The notes under the pieces were generated by a model. That model made no database searches. It worked only from the letters and a program-made list of their open reading frames with translations, and was not told the origin of the DNA. Below, piece after piece: positions 18,866-27,009 of a DNA stretch of 64,000 nucleotides. The DNA comes from Mucilaginibacter ginsenosidivorax (GTDB lineage Bacteria; Bacteroidota; Bacteroidia; Sphingobacteriales; Sphingobacteriaceae). The stretch is from positions 3,720,001 through 3,784,000 of the forward strand of contig NZ_CP042437.1 in the NCBI RefSeq assembly GCF_007971525.1. The letters run 5' to 3'. Each line of letters begins with the position of its first letter. The stretch's first letter is position 1. Made by a program: the position numbers and the translations under genes.

Positions 18866-19246
18866 ATGAATTTTCCCGCTGAATTAAAGTACACTAAAGA
18901 CCACGAGTGGATAAAAGTTGAAGGCAATGAAGCTACAATTGGCATCACCGAATTTGCTCAAGGCGAGCTTGGCGATATTGTTTATGTGGATATTGCATCC
19001 TTAGGGAAAGAAGTTGCTAAAGATGCCGTTTTTGGTACGGTTGAAGCAGTAAAAACAGTATCAGACCTGTTTATGCCTGTAACCGGAACAGTTACCGAAA
19101 TTAATTCCGCACTTAACAACCAGCCCGACCTGGTAAACTCAGATCCTTACGGCGAAGGCTGGATGGTAAAAATAACGGTTGCCGATCTTTCGGAAATTGA
19201 AGGCCTTTTATCTGCCGATGACTATAAATCTGTTGTTGGCGCTTAA
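18866..19246 (+). CDS. gcvH: Glycine cleavage system H protein
   Basis: This 126-residue lipoyl carrier shuttles the aminomethyl intermediate between the P, T and L proteins of the glycine cleavage system. The lipoylated lysine is in V-E-A-V-K-T-V-S-D near residue 62; the N-terminal Y-T-K-D-H-E-W and C-terminal [10 protein letters not shown] are typical. The stop overlaps the start of the next gene (TAATG), so the vanZ-like gene is translationally coupled. gcvT and gcvP are not in the window. Confidence 0.98.
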   Translation: MNFPAELKYTKDHEWIKVEGNEATIGITEFAQGELGDIVYVDIASLGKEVAKDAVFGTVEAVKTVSDLFMPVTGTVTEINSALNNQPDLVNSDPYGEGWMVKITVADLSEIEGLLSADDYKSVVGA

Positions 19247-19641
19247 TGAAAGCAACACTAAAATATCAGGGGCCCGCAATTTTGTGGGCCTTATTTATTT
19301 TGATAATTTGCTCTGTTAACCTGGGGTCGGCAGGCGACTCGCCTATGTTTTTTAAGGGCTTTGACAAGCTTACGCACACCGGATTGTTTTTTACATTGGT
19401 TGTATTGTTTTGCAATGGTATAATAAGGCAACAAAAACCAAGGCCATTATCGTATACACGGGCGTTGATAATAGTTATAGCCGCGATTGTTTTTGGCGGC
19501 TTGATAGAAATATTGCAGCTGGAATTTTTTCCGTGGCGCAGCGCCGAATGGAGCGATTTCTTTTGCGATGGGCTTGGGGCTTGTATGGGTATTTTTGGTG
19601 TTATGCTAACAATAAATGCAATTGGCAATGAAAAAAAGTAA
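19246..19641 (+). CDS. VanZ-like family membrane protein
   Basis: The 131-residue protein has four membrane helices and the VanZ-like features: D-K-L-T-H-T-G-L-F-F near residue 41 and an acidic turn R-S-A-E-W-S-D-F-F-C-D-G-L-G in the last third. Small VanZ-like proteins of this size follow gcvH in many Bacteroidota. The function is unknown; a link to teicoplanin resistance is not implied. It overlaps gcvH by one base and the following lipoprotein gene by 14 bases. Confidence 0.88.
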   Translation: MKATLKYQGPAILWALFILIICSVNLGSAGDSPMFFKGFDKLTHTGLFFTLVVLFCNGIIRQQKPRPLSYTRALIIVIAAIVFGGLIEILQLEFFPWRSAEWSDFFCDGLGACMGIFGVMLTINAIGNEKK

Positions 19642-19765
19642 ACTTATTATCCTGGGTGCAGCAATCCTGCTAACCGGTTTTTCATCATGCGGTATCTTCA
19701 AAAAAGGATGCGGCTGCCCCACGTTTGGAGTTACCAAAATTCAGAGCAATATGAAAATTTGTTAA
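19628..19765 (+). CDS. Small lipoprotein, 45 residues
   Basis: The ATG at 19628 opens a frame that starts M-K-K-S-K-L-I-I-L-G and has a lipobox ending F-S-S-C at residue 21. The mature part would be only 25 residues with a Cys-rich turn G-C-G-C-P-T-F-G. It overlaps the vanZ-like gene by 14 bases, so it is the third gene of the gcvH operon. The signal peptide with lipobox and the coupling make it convincing despite its size. Function unknown. Confidence 0.72.
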   Translation: MKKSKLIILGAAILLTGFSSCGIFKKGCGCPTFGVTKIQSNMKIC

Positions 19766-19819
19766 TTTTAAAATGTCGTGCCCCGATATCTTTTTCGACT
19801 TTACATCATATTAAAATCA

Positions 19820-19853
19820 TTTTCAAATTTTCAAATCCTCAAATTTTCAAATA
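19820..19853. repeat. Short tandem word repeat (TTTTCAAAT)
   Basis: TTTTCAAAT-type words recur three times in 34 bases between the gcvH operon and feoA. Similar word tracts appear in other intergenic gaps of the window. It may be a degenerate member of that class. Confidence 0.4.
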
Positions 19854-19877
19854 ATATAAAAACGCCATGGCTGTTTA

Positions 19878-19908
19878 TTTGGATTTAATATAAATAAGCT
19901 TACATTTG
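19878..19908 (+). promoter_or_regulatory. Promoter of feoAB with a possible iron-regulator palindrome
   Basis: TTTG (19878-19881), a 19-base spacer and TACATTTG (19901-19908) fit the consensus perfectly. A TTATTT-N11-AAATAA palindrome at 19875-19897 overlaps the -33 element and spacer and could be an operator for Fur or a DtxR-type repressor; this second part is a guess. Confidence 0.7.
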
Positions 19909-19927
19909 CTCAGGTTAATTTTATACG

Positions 19928-20143
19928 ATGAGACTTTCACAACTTGAAGTAGGCGAAACAGGAATTGTTAAAGAATTTACTGACCTTGAAATGTCGGTTA
20001 AATTGATGGAAATGGGATGTTTACCAGGTGAGGAAATTAAAATTTCGCGCATAGCGCCCCTTGGCGATCCGATAGCTATTCATGTTTCAGGTTATCAGTT
20101 AAGCCTTCGTAAATTTGAGGCCTCCACTATTATTTTGCAGTAG
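19928..20143 (+). CDS. feoA: Ferrous iron transport protein A
   Basis: The 71-residue SH3-like protein contains the family features L-M-E-M-G-C-L-P-G-E-E-I near residue 29 and R-x-A-P-L-G-D-P-I near 45. FeoA is a small cytosolic partner of FeoB. It is 12 bases upstream of feoB and shares its promoter. Confidence 0.95.
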   Translation: MRLSQLEVGETGIVKEFTDLEMSVKLMEMGCLPGEEIKISRIAPLGDPIAIHVSGYQLSLRKFEASTIILQ

Positions 20144-20155
20144 TTTTTGTAACCA

Positions 20156-22270
20156 TTGAAAGCCGATATAAGAGTTGCGCTTGTAGGAAATCCAAACACC
20201 GGTAAATCAACTCTATTTAATATACTAACCGGTCTTAATCAAAAAATAGGAAATTTTCCGGGGGTTACTGTCGACAAAAAAACAGGTTTTTGCCAGCTGC
20301 CCGATGGCCGCACCGCCGAAATTATTGACCTGCCAGGTACCTATAGCATCTACCCCAAAAGTAAAGACGAATCCATTGTATTTTCTGTTTTAGCCGACAA
20401 AGCTAAAGGAATGGTACCCGACTTGATTGTGGTAATCCTGGATGCATCTAACCTTAAACGCAATCTGCTGCTGTACACCCAGATAGCCGACCTGAAAATT
20501 CCGGTTATTGTTGCCCTTAACATGATTGATGTATCAGAAAAAGCCGGCATCATCATCGATATTAACTTGTTTGCCCAAAAGTTGGGCGTTCCTGTGGTAC
20601 CAATATCCGCCCGGAAAATAAAAGGGATCGATCAGCTTAAAACAACTATAGCCTACGCTAATAAAATTGCCCTGCAGCAGGACACCATTGATGTAGATAC
20701 AATTGCACCAAAACTGGTAGCACAAATTCAGGCCGAATATAAAATTGATAATCCTTACTTAGCCCTGCAGTTGGCGCACCAGCATGAAACGCTGGGCTTT
20801 TTAACGCCTGCCGAAAGCGACCGCATTGAAGAATTGGAAAAGGAACACGCGTTCCACTCGCAAAAGGCGCAGGCCTCCGAAACCATTGCCCGCTATAACT
20901 TTATAAACGATCTTTTATACGATACTGTTAAGAAACCCGAAACGGCGCATGACGAAACCGTAAGCAACAAAATAGATAAAATACTTACGCATAAGGTATT
21001 TGGCTTTATCATTTTCTTCGCCATACTGATGTTTATTTTCCAGGCTATATTCTCCTGGTCGGCCTACCCCATGTCGCTTATCGAACAGCTTTTTATAAAA
21101 CTGCAAAGTTTAATAAGTAAAACCATGCCGGCCGGGCCTTTAGTTAGCCTCATCAGCGATGGTATAATTGCCGGCTTAAGCGGGGTAATGGTTTTTGTGC
21201 CCCAGATAGCCATACTTTTTGCGTTAATATCCATACTGGAAGATACGGGTTACATGTCGCGAGTTACGTTTATGATGGATAAGGTGATGCGTAAAGTGGG
21301 GCTCAACGGCAAATCGGTGGTGCCGCTTATTGGCGGCTTTGCCTGCGCGGTGCCATCTATTATGAGCACGCGCAATATCGAAAACTGGAAGGACAGGATG
21401 ATTACCATTATGGTTACCCCGTTGGTAGCCTGCTCGGCCCGTTTACCGGTTTATACCTTATTGATTGCGCTGGTAGTGCCCGACCGTAATGTTTGGTGGG
21501 TATTTAACATGCGTGGGCTTGCGCTTACTGCCATGTACCTGCTCAGCATAGTATCAGCTATAGTAGTGGCCTTTGTCATGAAATTTATTCTGAAATCGCG
21601 CGAACGCGGTTACTTTATTATGGAACTGCCGGTTTACCGGATGCCGAGATGGAAAAACGTAGCATTTACCATGTACGACAGGTCTAAAACTTTTGTTTTT
21701 CAGGCAGGTAAAGTAATTATAGCGGTATCCATCATCCTGTGGGTACTAAAATCATACGGCCCCGGCGATAGGTTTGCGCAGATAGATAAAGCTTTTAGTC
21801 AGCCCAAATACACTAAAACTATGACACCCGATAGCCTGGAAAAGGTTATCGCATCAGAAAAATTGGAAAACTCTTATGCCGGTGTATTTGGTCATGTAAT
21901 TGAGCCAGTTATTAAGCCCTTAGGGTTCGATTGGAAAATAGGGATAGCCCTCATCAGCTCTTTTGCTGCCCGCGAGGTTTTTGTAGGTACTATGGCCACT
22001 ATTTACAGCGTAGAAGGCGATGCCGACAAAATGGAATCGGTTCAGCAAAAAATGCATGGTGCTACCAATCCCGATACAGGTAAGCCGGTGTTTACTTTAG
22101 CTGTGGCCTTTTCATTAATGATGTTTTATGCCTTTGCCATGCAGTGCGCCAGTACTGTTGCAGTAGTGTTCCGCGAAACTAAAGACTGGCGCTGGCCAGC
22201 TGCCCAGTTTGCTTACATGACAGCGTTAGCTTATTCGGCCAGTTTTATTGTTTACCACTTGCTGAAATAG
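20156..22270 (+). CDS. feoB: Ferrous iron transporter FeoB
   Basis: FeoB imports Fe2+ across the inner membrane under low-oxygen conditions. The 704-residue protein has an N-terminal G domain with G1 G-N-P-N-T-G-K-S-T-L-F-N (residues ~10-21), G3 D-L-P-G-T-Y-S near 61 and N-M-I-D (G4) near 122, followed by the helical guanine-dissociation-inhibitor region and Gate domains with G-F-A-C-A-V-P-S-I-M near 392 and A-A-R-E-V-F-V-G-T-M near 604. The start is TTG, chosen because it is the only start in the right place before the G1 motif and sits 12 bases after feoA. Confidence 0.98.
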   Translation: MKADIRVALVGNPNTGKSTLFNILTGLNQKIGNFPGVTVDKKTGFCQLPDGRTAEIIDLPGTYSIYPKSKDESIVFSVLADKAKGMVPDLIVVILDASNLKRNLLLYTQIADLKIPVIVALNMIDVSEKAGIIIDINLFAQKLGVPVVPISARKIKGIDQLKTTIAYANKIALQQDTIDVDTIAPKLVAQIQAEYKIDNPYLALQLAHQHETLGFLTPAESDRIEELEKEHAFHSQKAQASETIARYNFINDLLYDTVKKPETAHDETVSNKIDKILTHKVFGFIIFFAILMFIFQAIFSWSAYPMSLIEQLFIKLQSLISKTMPAGPLVSLISDGIIAGLSGVMVFVPQIAILFALISILEDTGYMSRVTFMMDKVMRKVGLNGKSVVPLIGGFACAVPSIMSTRNIENWKDRMITIMVTPLVACSARLPVYTLLIALVVPDRNVWWVFNMRGLALTAMYLLSIVSAIVVAFVMKFILKSRERGYFIMELPVYRMPRWKNVAFTMYDRSKTFVFQAGKVIIAVSIILWVLKSYGPGDRFAQIDKAFSQPKYTKTMTPDSLEKVIASEKLENSYAGVFGHVIEPVIKPLGFDWKIGIALISSFAAREVFVGTMATIYSVEGDADKMESVQQKMHGATNPDTGKPVFTLAVAFSLMMFYAFAMQCASTVAVVFRETKDWRWPAAQFAYMTALAYSASFIVYHLLK

Positions 22271-22407
22271 GTTTTTGTTGATGGTTGATAGATTATATTC
22301 CATGGCCTGGTTCTTTCAGACGGCTGCAAAGTTCCTTTTTAAAGAAACCACAGGGAACGAACTTCTGAAGTTTTGCATTATTCCATGCCGGACGCCCGTA
22401 GTTTAGC

Positions 22408-22440
22408 TTGCAGGTTTTATAGTTTAAATCGTTAAATTTG
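22408..22440 (+). promoter_or_regulatory. Promoter of the toxin-antitoxin pair
   Basis: TTG at 22408-22410, a 22-base spacer and TAAATTTG at 22433-22440 fit the consensus; the antitoxin ATG follows 31 bases later. Confidence 0.65.
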
Positions 22441-22471
22441 TTTGATAAACAATCACTGTAGCAATTGCGTC

Positions 22472-22723
22472 ATGAAAGAAGTAACCATAAAGTATAAAAA
22501 CAGCAAAACGCTGGATGCTTTAAAAGATCTGGGAAAGTACCTGGGATTTTCTGTTTCTGAGCAACGCCTTGCTATTAAAGGAAAGCAGGAATTTTATATA
22601 AATGGCGTTACCGTGATACCTGGTGACGAAACTATAGATGTTTCAGAACTGCATGAGGTTTTCACCGGCAAAGGAATGGATGCAGCTGAATTAAGGAAAT
22701 CCGGATGGCAGCGGAAAAAATAA
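22472..22723 (+). CDS. Putative antitoxin of a type II toxin-antitoxin pair
   Basis: The 83-residue protein (ATG at 22472, start chosen over a TTG ten codons upstream) begins with a short beta strand E-V-T-I-K-Y and an amphipathic helix K-T-L-D-A-L-K-D-L-G-K-Y-L-G-F; the C-terminal third is acidic and ends in a basic K-S-G-W-Q-R-K-K tail. Its end overlaps the start of a PIN-domain toxin by 19 bases, the usual arrangement for vapBC-type pairs. The N-terminus does not match AbrB, Phd or RHH patterns that I know, so the antitoxin class is open. Confidence 0.75.
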   Translation: MKEVTIKYKNSKTLDALKDLGKYLGFSVSEQRLAIKGKQEFYINGVTVIPGDETIDVSELHEVFTGKGMDAAELRKSGWQRKK

Positions 22724-23109
22724 TTTGTGATACTGATGTTATCATCGACTATTTTGATACCCGTAAATCCCGTCACGAAGAGACCCGGATTATACTCGAA
22801 CAAAAAATAGGTTTTCAGCATATATTGATTTCCTCCATCACAAAAATGGAACTTATTTCGGGTGCCAATAACAAAGCCGATCTGCATAAAATAAGTAAAG
22901 ATATCAACAGGTTCGGCGTCCTTTTAATTAACCCCGAGATAAATTTACGAGCCATAGATCTTGTGCAATCCTACAGGTTAAGTCATGGTCTTGCAATTGC
23001 TGATGCAATGATTGCCGCTACCGCTATTCAAACGGAATTAAAGTTGTTTACCTATAACATCAAGGATTTTAAATTTATATCTAAACTATCTTTGTATAAA
23101 CCGGAATAG
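22705..23109 (+). CDS. PIN-domain ribonuclease toxin, VapC-like
   Basis: The 134-residue PIN nuclease has the expected acidic residues: D-T-D-V-I-I-D-Y-F near residue 9, E in S-I-T-K-M-E-L near 49, and D in L-A-I-A-D-A-M-I-A-A-T near 99, followed by F-T-Y-N-I-K-D-F with the last Asp. VapC toxins cut tRNA or rRNA and are held inactive by the co-expressed antitoxin. It overlaps the antitoxin gene by 19 bases. Confidence 0.9.
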   Translation: MAAEKIICDTDVIIDYFDTRKSRHEETRIILEQKIGFQHILISSITKMELISGANNKADLHKISKDINRFGVLLINPEINLRAIDLVQSYRLSHGLAIADAMIAATAIQTELKLFTYNIKDFKFISKLSLYKPE

Positions 23110-23188
23110 GAGAACTTAAGTTACTGATCATGATCATCAACGAATAATAATCTCTTTGTAATTACTTAAAAACTTCGCGCTATGATCT

Positions 23189-23228
23189 ATGAACCATCAA
23201 CTATGAACTGATGAAATCATTATATTTG
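23189..23228 (+). repeat. Solo word repeat next to the -7 element of the SprT-like gene
   Basis: ATGAACCATCAACTATGA at 23189-23206 is identical to the right arm of the palindrome before panD (60545-60562). Here it stands 14 bases before a -7 element TATATTTG (23221-23228). The opposite arm, if it existed, is degenerate. Confidence 0.55.
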
Positions 23229-23242
23229 TGTTGAGGTAAAAA

Positions 23243-23854
23243 TTGGATAAAGTAAAAGTTTTAGAAAAGTATCTTCCACCTGATGCTGCCCCGCTCATTG
23301 GCCGCTGGATTGACTACTTTAAATGCGAGTTTAAAATTTCGCGTAACCGCGGCACTAAATTTGGCGATTATCGTTCGCCTTATGCCGGTAAAGGCCACCG
23401 TATATCGGTTAACTATGACCTTAACCCCTATGCTTTTTTGGTAACTACCGTACATGAGTTTGCGCACCTGCATACCTGGAACGAGCATAAGCAAAAAGCT
23501 AAGCCGCACGGAACCGAGTGGAAAGGTAATTTTAAAAAGATGATGCAGCCTTTTTTTGAGAAGGATATTTTTCCGCCCGATGTAAAGCACGCCATTACCA
23601 GCTACCTGGATAATCCGGCGGCTTCCAGCTGTTCGGACCTGAACCTTTACAGATCGCTCCGCAAATACGACGCACCTAAAGAGGCAATGCTAACGGTTGA
23701 GAAAGTCCCCTTTAAAGCCCTGTTTAAAATAAAAGGCGACCGCGTTTTCAGGAAGGAAGAACAACTGCGCAAGCGTTTTAAATGTGTGGAGGTGAAAACC
23801 AAACGTGTTTATTTGTTTAGCCCGGTTGCCGAAGTGGAATTGGTGGAGGAATAG
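23243..23854 (+). CDS. SprT-like zinc metalloprotease-fold protein
   Basis: The 203-residue protein has the zinc-binding motif H-E-F-A-H (residues ~73-77) within T-T-V-H-E-F-A-H-L-H-T-W, a third His in H-G-T-E-W nearby, and R-G-T-K-F-G-D-Y-R typical of bacterial SprT-like proteins. The C-terminal 60 residues are basic and contain no zinc ribbon. Start is TTG at 23243, 15 bases after TATATTTG. The family is related to eukaryotic Spartan proteases; no substrate is known in bacteria. Confidence 0.88.
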   Translation: MDKVKVLEKYLPPDAAPLIGRWIDYFKCEFKISRNRGTKFGDYRSPYAGKGHRISVNYDLNPYAFLVTTVHEFAHLHTWNEHKQKAKPHGTEWKGNFKKMMQPFFEKDIFPPDVKHAITSYLDNPAASSCSDLNLYRSLRKYDAPKEAMLTVEKVPFKALFKIKGDRVFRKEEQLRKRFKCVEVKTKRVYLFSPVAEVELVEE

Positions 23855-23887
23855 TTTTTAACGCCTGCCTGCTTGAATATCCTGCGG

Positions 23888-23907
23888 GAGACGCAGTTAT
23901 GCGTCTC
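23888..23907. repeat. GAGACGCA hairpin
   Basis: GAGACGCA, a GTTA loop and TGCGTCTC form a perfect 8-bp hairpin 34 bases after the SprT-like stop. The AGACGCA...TGCGTCT palindrome is a frequent interspersed repeat of this phylum and may end transcripts. Confidence 0.6.
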
Positions 23908-23998
23908 TAAATAAAAAACACAGCGCTCATCATCACGATTTTTACCCGCCTTTTTAAACTCATCCCCGCCCAACAAATTAAATCCGTACTTTTACCCC

Positions 23999-24637
23999 AT
24001 GGCAAAAGTTATATCATTTGAGAACAACCCTTACCAGGAGAATACTTACATTTTATATGATGAAACCGGCGAATGTGCAATTATTGATCCGGGAATGTAT
24101 ACCGCTACCGAGCAAAATGTAGTGGTAAATTTTATAAAGGATAATAATTTAAAACCCGTTTTATTACTAAATACCCATTGCCATATTGATCACGTTTTGG
24201 GTAATAAATTTGTATTTGATAAGTACGGGCTTAAACCCAAATTTCACCAGGGCGAGCTGCCGGTGTTAACAGCCGTAGTATCGTACGCCCCGCAAATGGG
24301 CATCAGGTATGAGGTATCGCCATTACCGGATGAGTACCTGCCCCAAGCAGGCGCCGTAAAGTTTGGCAATACCGTTTTGCAACTCATTTTTGCCCCTGGC
24401 CATTCGCCTGCGTCATTGTGCTTTTATGATAAAGAGGCCAATATTTTAATTGGCGGCGACGTGCTGTTCAGGCGGAGCATTGGCCGTACCGATTTACCCG
24501 GCGGCAATTTTACCCAGCTAATGGATAGTATTGAACAAAAGCTGTTTGCACTGCCCGATGATTGCACTGTTTATCCCGGCCATGGCCCCGAAACAACTAT
24601 CGGTTACGAAAAACAAAATAACCCGTTTTTGACTTAG
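23999..24637 (+). CDS. MBL-fold metallohydrolase, glyoxalase II-like
   Basis: The 212-residue protein has the metallo-beta-lactamase motif T-H-C-H-I-D-H-V-L-G near residue 60, a G-H-S-P-A-S His near 137, a metal Asp in I-G-G-D-V-L-F near 158 and a last His in P-G-H-G-P-E-T near 199. Such stand-alone proteins hydrolyse thioesters such as S-lactoylglutathione or related persulfide substrates. The stop codon lies inside the first copy of a duplicated repeat (24633 onward). Confidence 0.93.
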   Translation: MAKVISFENNPYQENTYILYDETGECAIIDPGMYTATEQNVVVNFIKDNNLKPVLLLNTHCHIDHVLGNKFVFDKYGLKPKFHQGELPVLTAVVSYAPQMGIRYEVSPLPDEYLPQAGAVKFGNTVLQLIFAPGHSPASLCFYDKEANILIGGDVLFRRSIGRTDLPGGNFTQLMDSIEQKLFALPDDCTVYPGHGPETTIGYEKQNNPFLT

Positions 24638-24797
24638 CAATTGGTGAGGTTATACGTTAGACGCGCATGCTTAGCAAATTGGTGAGGTTATACGTTGAAC
24701 GTTTTACGTTATACGTAGCTGAAAGAAATCAAATTAAACAAAAAACGTATAACTTACCACGTAAAACGTACAACCTATAACATAAAACGTACAACCT
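24633..24797. repeat. Word-type palindrome plus tandem duplication (ACGTATAAC phrases)
   Basis: A ~32-base unit beginning CTTAGCAA.TTGGTGAGG is present twice (24633 and 24670); the first copy includes the MBL stop codon. After the second copy an imperfect inverted repeat follows: left GGTTATACGTTGAACG with TTTTACGTTATACGT (24687-24716), right around 24741-24797 with AAAAACGTATAACTTAC, CGTAAAACGTACAACC and a further AAAACGTACAACC copy. The right end lies four bases before the TTG start of the permease gene. The 17-base AAAAACGTATAACTTAC recurs at 55170. Confidence 0.75.
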
Positions 24798-24800
24798 TAC

Positions 24801-26027
24801 TTGAACACCGCGGTATACATAGCTAAAAGATACTTGTTTTCGGGCAAGAAGATGCATGCCATCAATATCATCTCGGGCATATCCATGCTGGGGGTATTGG
24901 TTGGCAGTGCTGCGCTTATTATTATTTTATCGGTGTTTAACGGGTTCGAGAAAGTGATCCTTTCGCTTTACAGCAATTTTACGCCCGAAATTAAGATAGA
25001 AACCCGCCTGGGCAAAACCTTCGACCCTAATACGCCTTATTTTACATCGCTGCATAACGATCCGCAGCTGTTTTCATTTACCCAGGTATTGCAGGAAAAA
25101 GCTTTGATAAAATATGGCGACAAGCCTTTTTTAGGGACAATAAAAGGCGTAAGCGACGATTTTTTAAAAAATAAACAACTGGATAGCACCGTGCAAAATG
25201 GCTCTTTTACGCTAAAAAGCGGCGGGCGCAATTTTGCTGTAGTTGGCGCAACCATCCAGGGCAACCTGGGCATTAATGTACATGACGCGCTGTTGCCTAT
25301 CCAGATTTACTCGCCAAGCCGCACCGCGGTAAACTCCGCAAACCCGTTGGATGAGTTTAGGGTGCGCTCCATAAACCCATCGGGCGTGTTCGGTATTCAG
25401 CAGGATTTTGACGATATTGTGGTAACACCTATTGAGTTTGCCCGCGATTTGCTCGATCAGCCTAAGGAAGTAAGCTCATTGGAGCTTATTTATAAAAAAG
25501 GCACCAATCTTGAATCCGTTCAAAGCAAAATAATAGATGCTATTGGCAAAAGCTACACAGTAAAAAACCGGAAACAGCAAAATACCGAACTTTATAAAAC
25601 CCTGAACTACGAGCGCTGGAGCATTTTTATGATATTAACCTTTGTGCTTATTATTGCAATATTCAATATCATTGGCTCGTTAACCATGCTGGTTATTGAT
25701 AAACGGGCAGATATTGCCATTTTAAGCAGTTTGGGCGCCAATAAAATGCTGATACAGGGCATATTCTTTTTTGAAGGGATGATGATATCGATATTTGGTT
25801 GTATTGTAGGTATTGCCCTGGGGCTGGGCGTTTGCCTGGTACAGCAGCACTATGGTTTAATAAAAATGGGCGCAACCCTATCGGTTCTTGACGCCTATCC
25901 CGTGGATTTGGAAATAGGCGATTTCGGGCTGGTTTTTTTAACCGTAGGAGCTATTTCGGTAATTGCATCGGGAATAAGTGCACGATTAAGCATCAAAGGA
26001 TTGGACGAAATCAAACAGGATTTGTAA
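24801..26027 (+). CDS. LolC/LolE-family ABC transporter permease (FtsX domain)
   Basis: The 408-residue protein has an N-terminal membrane helix after Y-I-A-K-R-Y-L-F-S-G-K-K, a long periplasmic MacB-like domain, and three C-terminal helices (from F-M-I-L-T-F-V-L-I-I-A-I-F-N-I-I-G-S near 275) with A-I-L-S-S-L-G-A-N-K in the cytosolic loop. LolCDE moves lipoproteins from the inner membrane. The start is TTG. The gene is followed closely by a lipoprotein gene and rbfA. The ATPase subunit is not here. Confidence 0.92.
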   Translation: MNTAVYIAKRYLFSGKKMHAINIISGISMLGVLVGSAALIIILSVFNGFEKVILSLYSNFTPEIKIETRLGKTFDPNTPYFTSLHNDPQLFSFTQVLQEKALIKYGDKPFLGTIKGVSDDFLKNKQLDSTVQNGSFTLKSGGRNFAVVGATIQGNLGINVHDALLPIQIYSPSRTAVNSANPLDEFRVRSINPSGVFGIQQDFDDIVVTPIEFARDLLDQPKEVSSLELIYKKGTNLESVQSKIIDAIGKSYTVKNRKQQNTELYKTLNYERWSIFMILTFVLIIAIFNIIGSLTMLVIDKRADIAILSSLGANKMLIQGIFFFEGMMISIFGCIVGIALGLGVCLVQQHYGLIKMGATLSVLDAYPVDLEIGDFGLVFLTVGAISVIASGISARLSIKGLDEIKQDL

Positions 26028-26036
26028 ATTTGTTAT

Positions 26037-26411
26037 ATGAGGATAAGCTATTTTCAGTATCTGGCCTTTTTATTTGTTTTTTTTATAGCGGTATCCTCAT
26101 GTAACAGGAAACCGGATAAGGCAGATAAACCTGTTGTTTATAAAGGTTTATATAGTTTTGGTCCCGAAATAAAATCATTTAAAGATTGCGATAGCGGGCA
26201 GGAGTTTTGGGTAACTGATAGTTCGGCGCGGCTGGAGTTGCAATACTCTCAAATGAATTTCGAAAAACCTTATGAGCCGGTTTATGTTGAGGTAGAGGGT
26301 GTAAAACTAAAATCGGGTAAAGAGGGTATGGGCTCGGAGTATGACAGCACCCTTGTGGTAAAAAAAGTAGTAAAAATAACAAAAGAGATCCCGCAGGATA
26401 TGTGTAATTAA
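26037..26411 (+). CDS. Small lipoprotein of unknown function
   Basis: The 124-residue protein has a signal peptide with lipobox ending A-V-S-S-C at residue 22, followed by a ~100-residue domain with Y-S-F-G-P-E-I-K-S-F-K-D-C and a C-terminal Cys pair region ending D-M-C-N. Two mature-domain cysteines could form a disulfide. It may bear an NlpE/OB-like beta fold, but I cannot name the family. It starts nine bases after the permease stop and is probably co-transcribed with it. Confidence 0.75.
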   Translation: MRISYFQYLAFLFVFFIAVSSCNRKPDKADKPVVYKGLYSFGPEIKSFKDCDSGQEFWVTDSSARLELQYSQMNFEKPYEPVYVEVEGVKLKSGKEGMGSEYDSTLVVKKVVKITKEIPQDMCN

Positions 26412-26475
26412 GTTGCGAGTTTTGAGTCAAGAGTTTTTTTTTGACTCAAAACTCAATACCCACAACTCAAAACTA
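26411..26475. repeat. Word-type palindrome directly at the lipoprotein stop (GAGTTTTGAGTC)
   Basis: GAGTTTTGAGTCAA pairs with TTGACTCAAAACTC as a perfect inner stem; outside it AGTTG at the left pairs with CAACT at the right after a seven-base insertion. It begins at the last base of the lipoprotein gene's stop codon. The T-rich loop and tight stem could end transcription. Confidence 0.75.
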
Positions 26476-26529
26476 TCCCCGGGAACCAAATAAATAAACA
26501 TCTGCCTCAATTGGCGTTAACTTATCATC

Positions 26530-26901
26530 ATGGAATCAAAACGTCAGCAAAAATTTGCAGGGGTAATACAGGAAGACCTGGCGGCCATTTTTCAGCGCGA
26601 AGGCATGAATTATTTGCCTAATACCCTGGTAACTATAACCAAAGTACGTGTTACACCCGATTTGGCCATAGCGCGTATATTTTTAAGCTTTTTTGGCAAC
26701 ACTAATTTGCAGCTGGCCTTGCAAACCATTAAGCTACATGCCTCCGAAATTCGCTACAAGCTGGGCGCCCGTATTAAAGACCAGGTAAGGATTATCCCCC
26801 AGCTGGAGTTTTTTGTGGATGATACCAGCGAATATGTAGAACGTATGGATAAAATATTCGACAAAATAAGCAAGGAAGAGCGCCAGCCAGATACCGAATA
26901 G
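26530..26901 (+). CDS. rbfA: 30S ribosome-binding factor A
   Basis: RbfA is a KH-fold assembly factor that matures the 30S subunit and 5' end of 16S rRNA. The 123-residue length and blocks I-Q-E-D-L-A-A-I-F, V-T-P-D-L-A-I-A-R-I-F-L-S (near residue 40) and the late P-Q-L-E-F-F-V-D-D-T match the family. A typical Bacteroidota context places it beside a LolE-type permease. Confidence 0.95.
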   Translation: MESKRQQKFAGVIQEDLAAIFQREGMNYLPNTLVTITKVRVTPDLAIARIFLSFFGNTNLQLALQTIKLHASEIRYKLGARIKDQVRIIPQLEFFVDDTSEYVERMDKIFDKISKEERQPDTE

Positions 26902-26902
26902 C

Positions 26903-26990
26903 AATTTAAGTCTTAAGTTCTAAGTCGGGATGGGTCTTAAGTCAATAAAGATGAAACTATTCTTTAGGCCTAAGGCTTTCGGCTAATGAC
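26903..26990. repeat. Degenerate word repeat (TTAAGTC phrases)
   Basis: The gap after rbfA contains TAAGTCTTAAGTTCTAAGTC, then TCTTAAGTC, and later CCTAAGG and GACCTAAA words in the opposite sense. It looks like a decayed member of the word-palindrome class, similar to the tract at 48.7 kb. Confidence 0.4.
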
Positions 26991-27009
26991 CTAAAATGAT
27001 TAATACTTC

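Noticed and set aside
24637..24800. Possible origin or iterons because of repeated ACGTATAAC words
   Set aside because: Words are arranged as an inverted repeat and not as regular iterons; no replication gene is near, and the same words recur at 55 kb.
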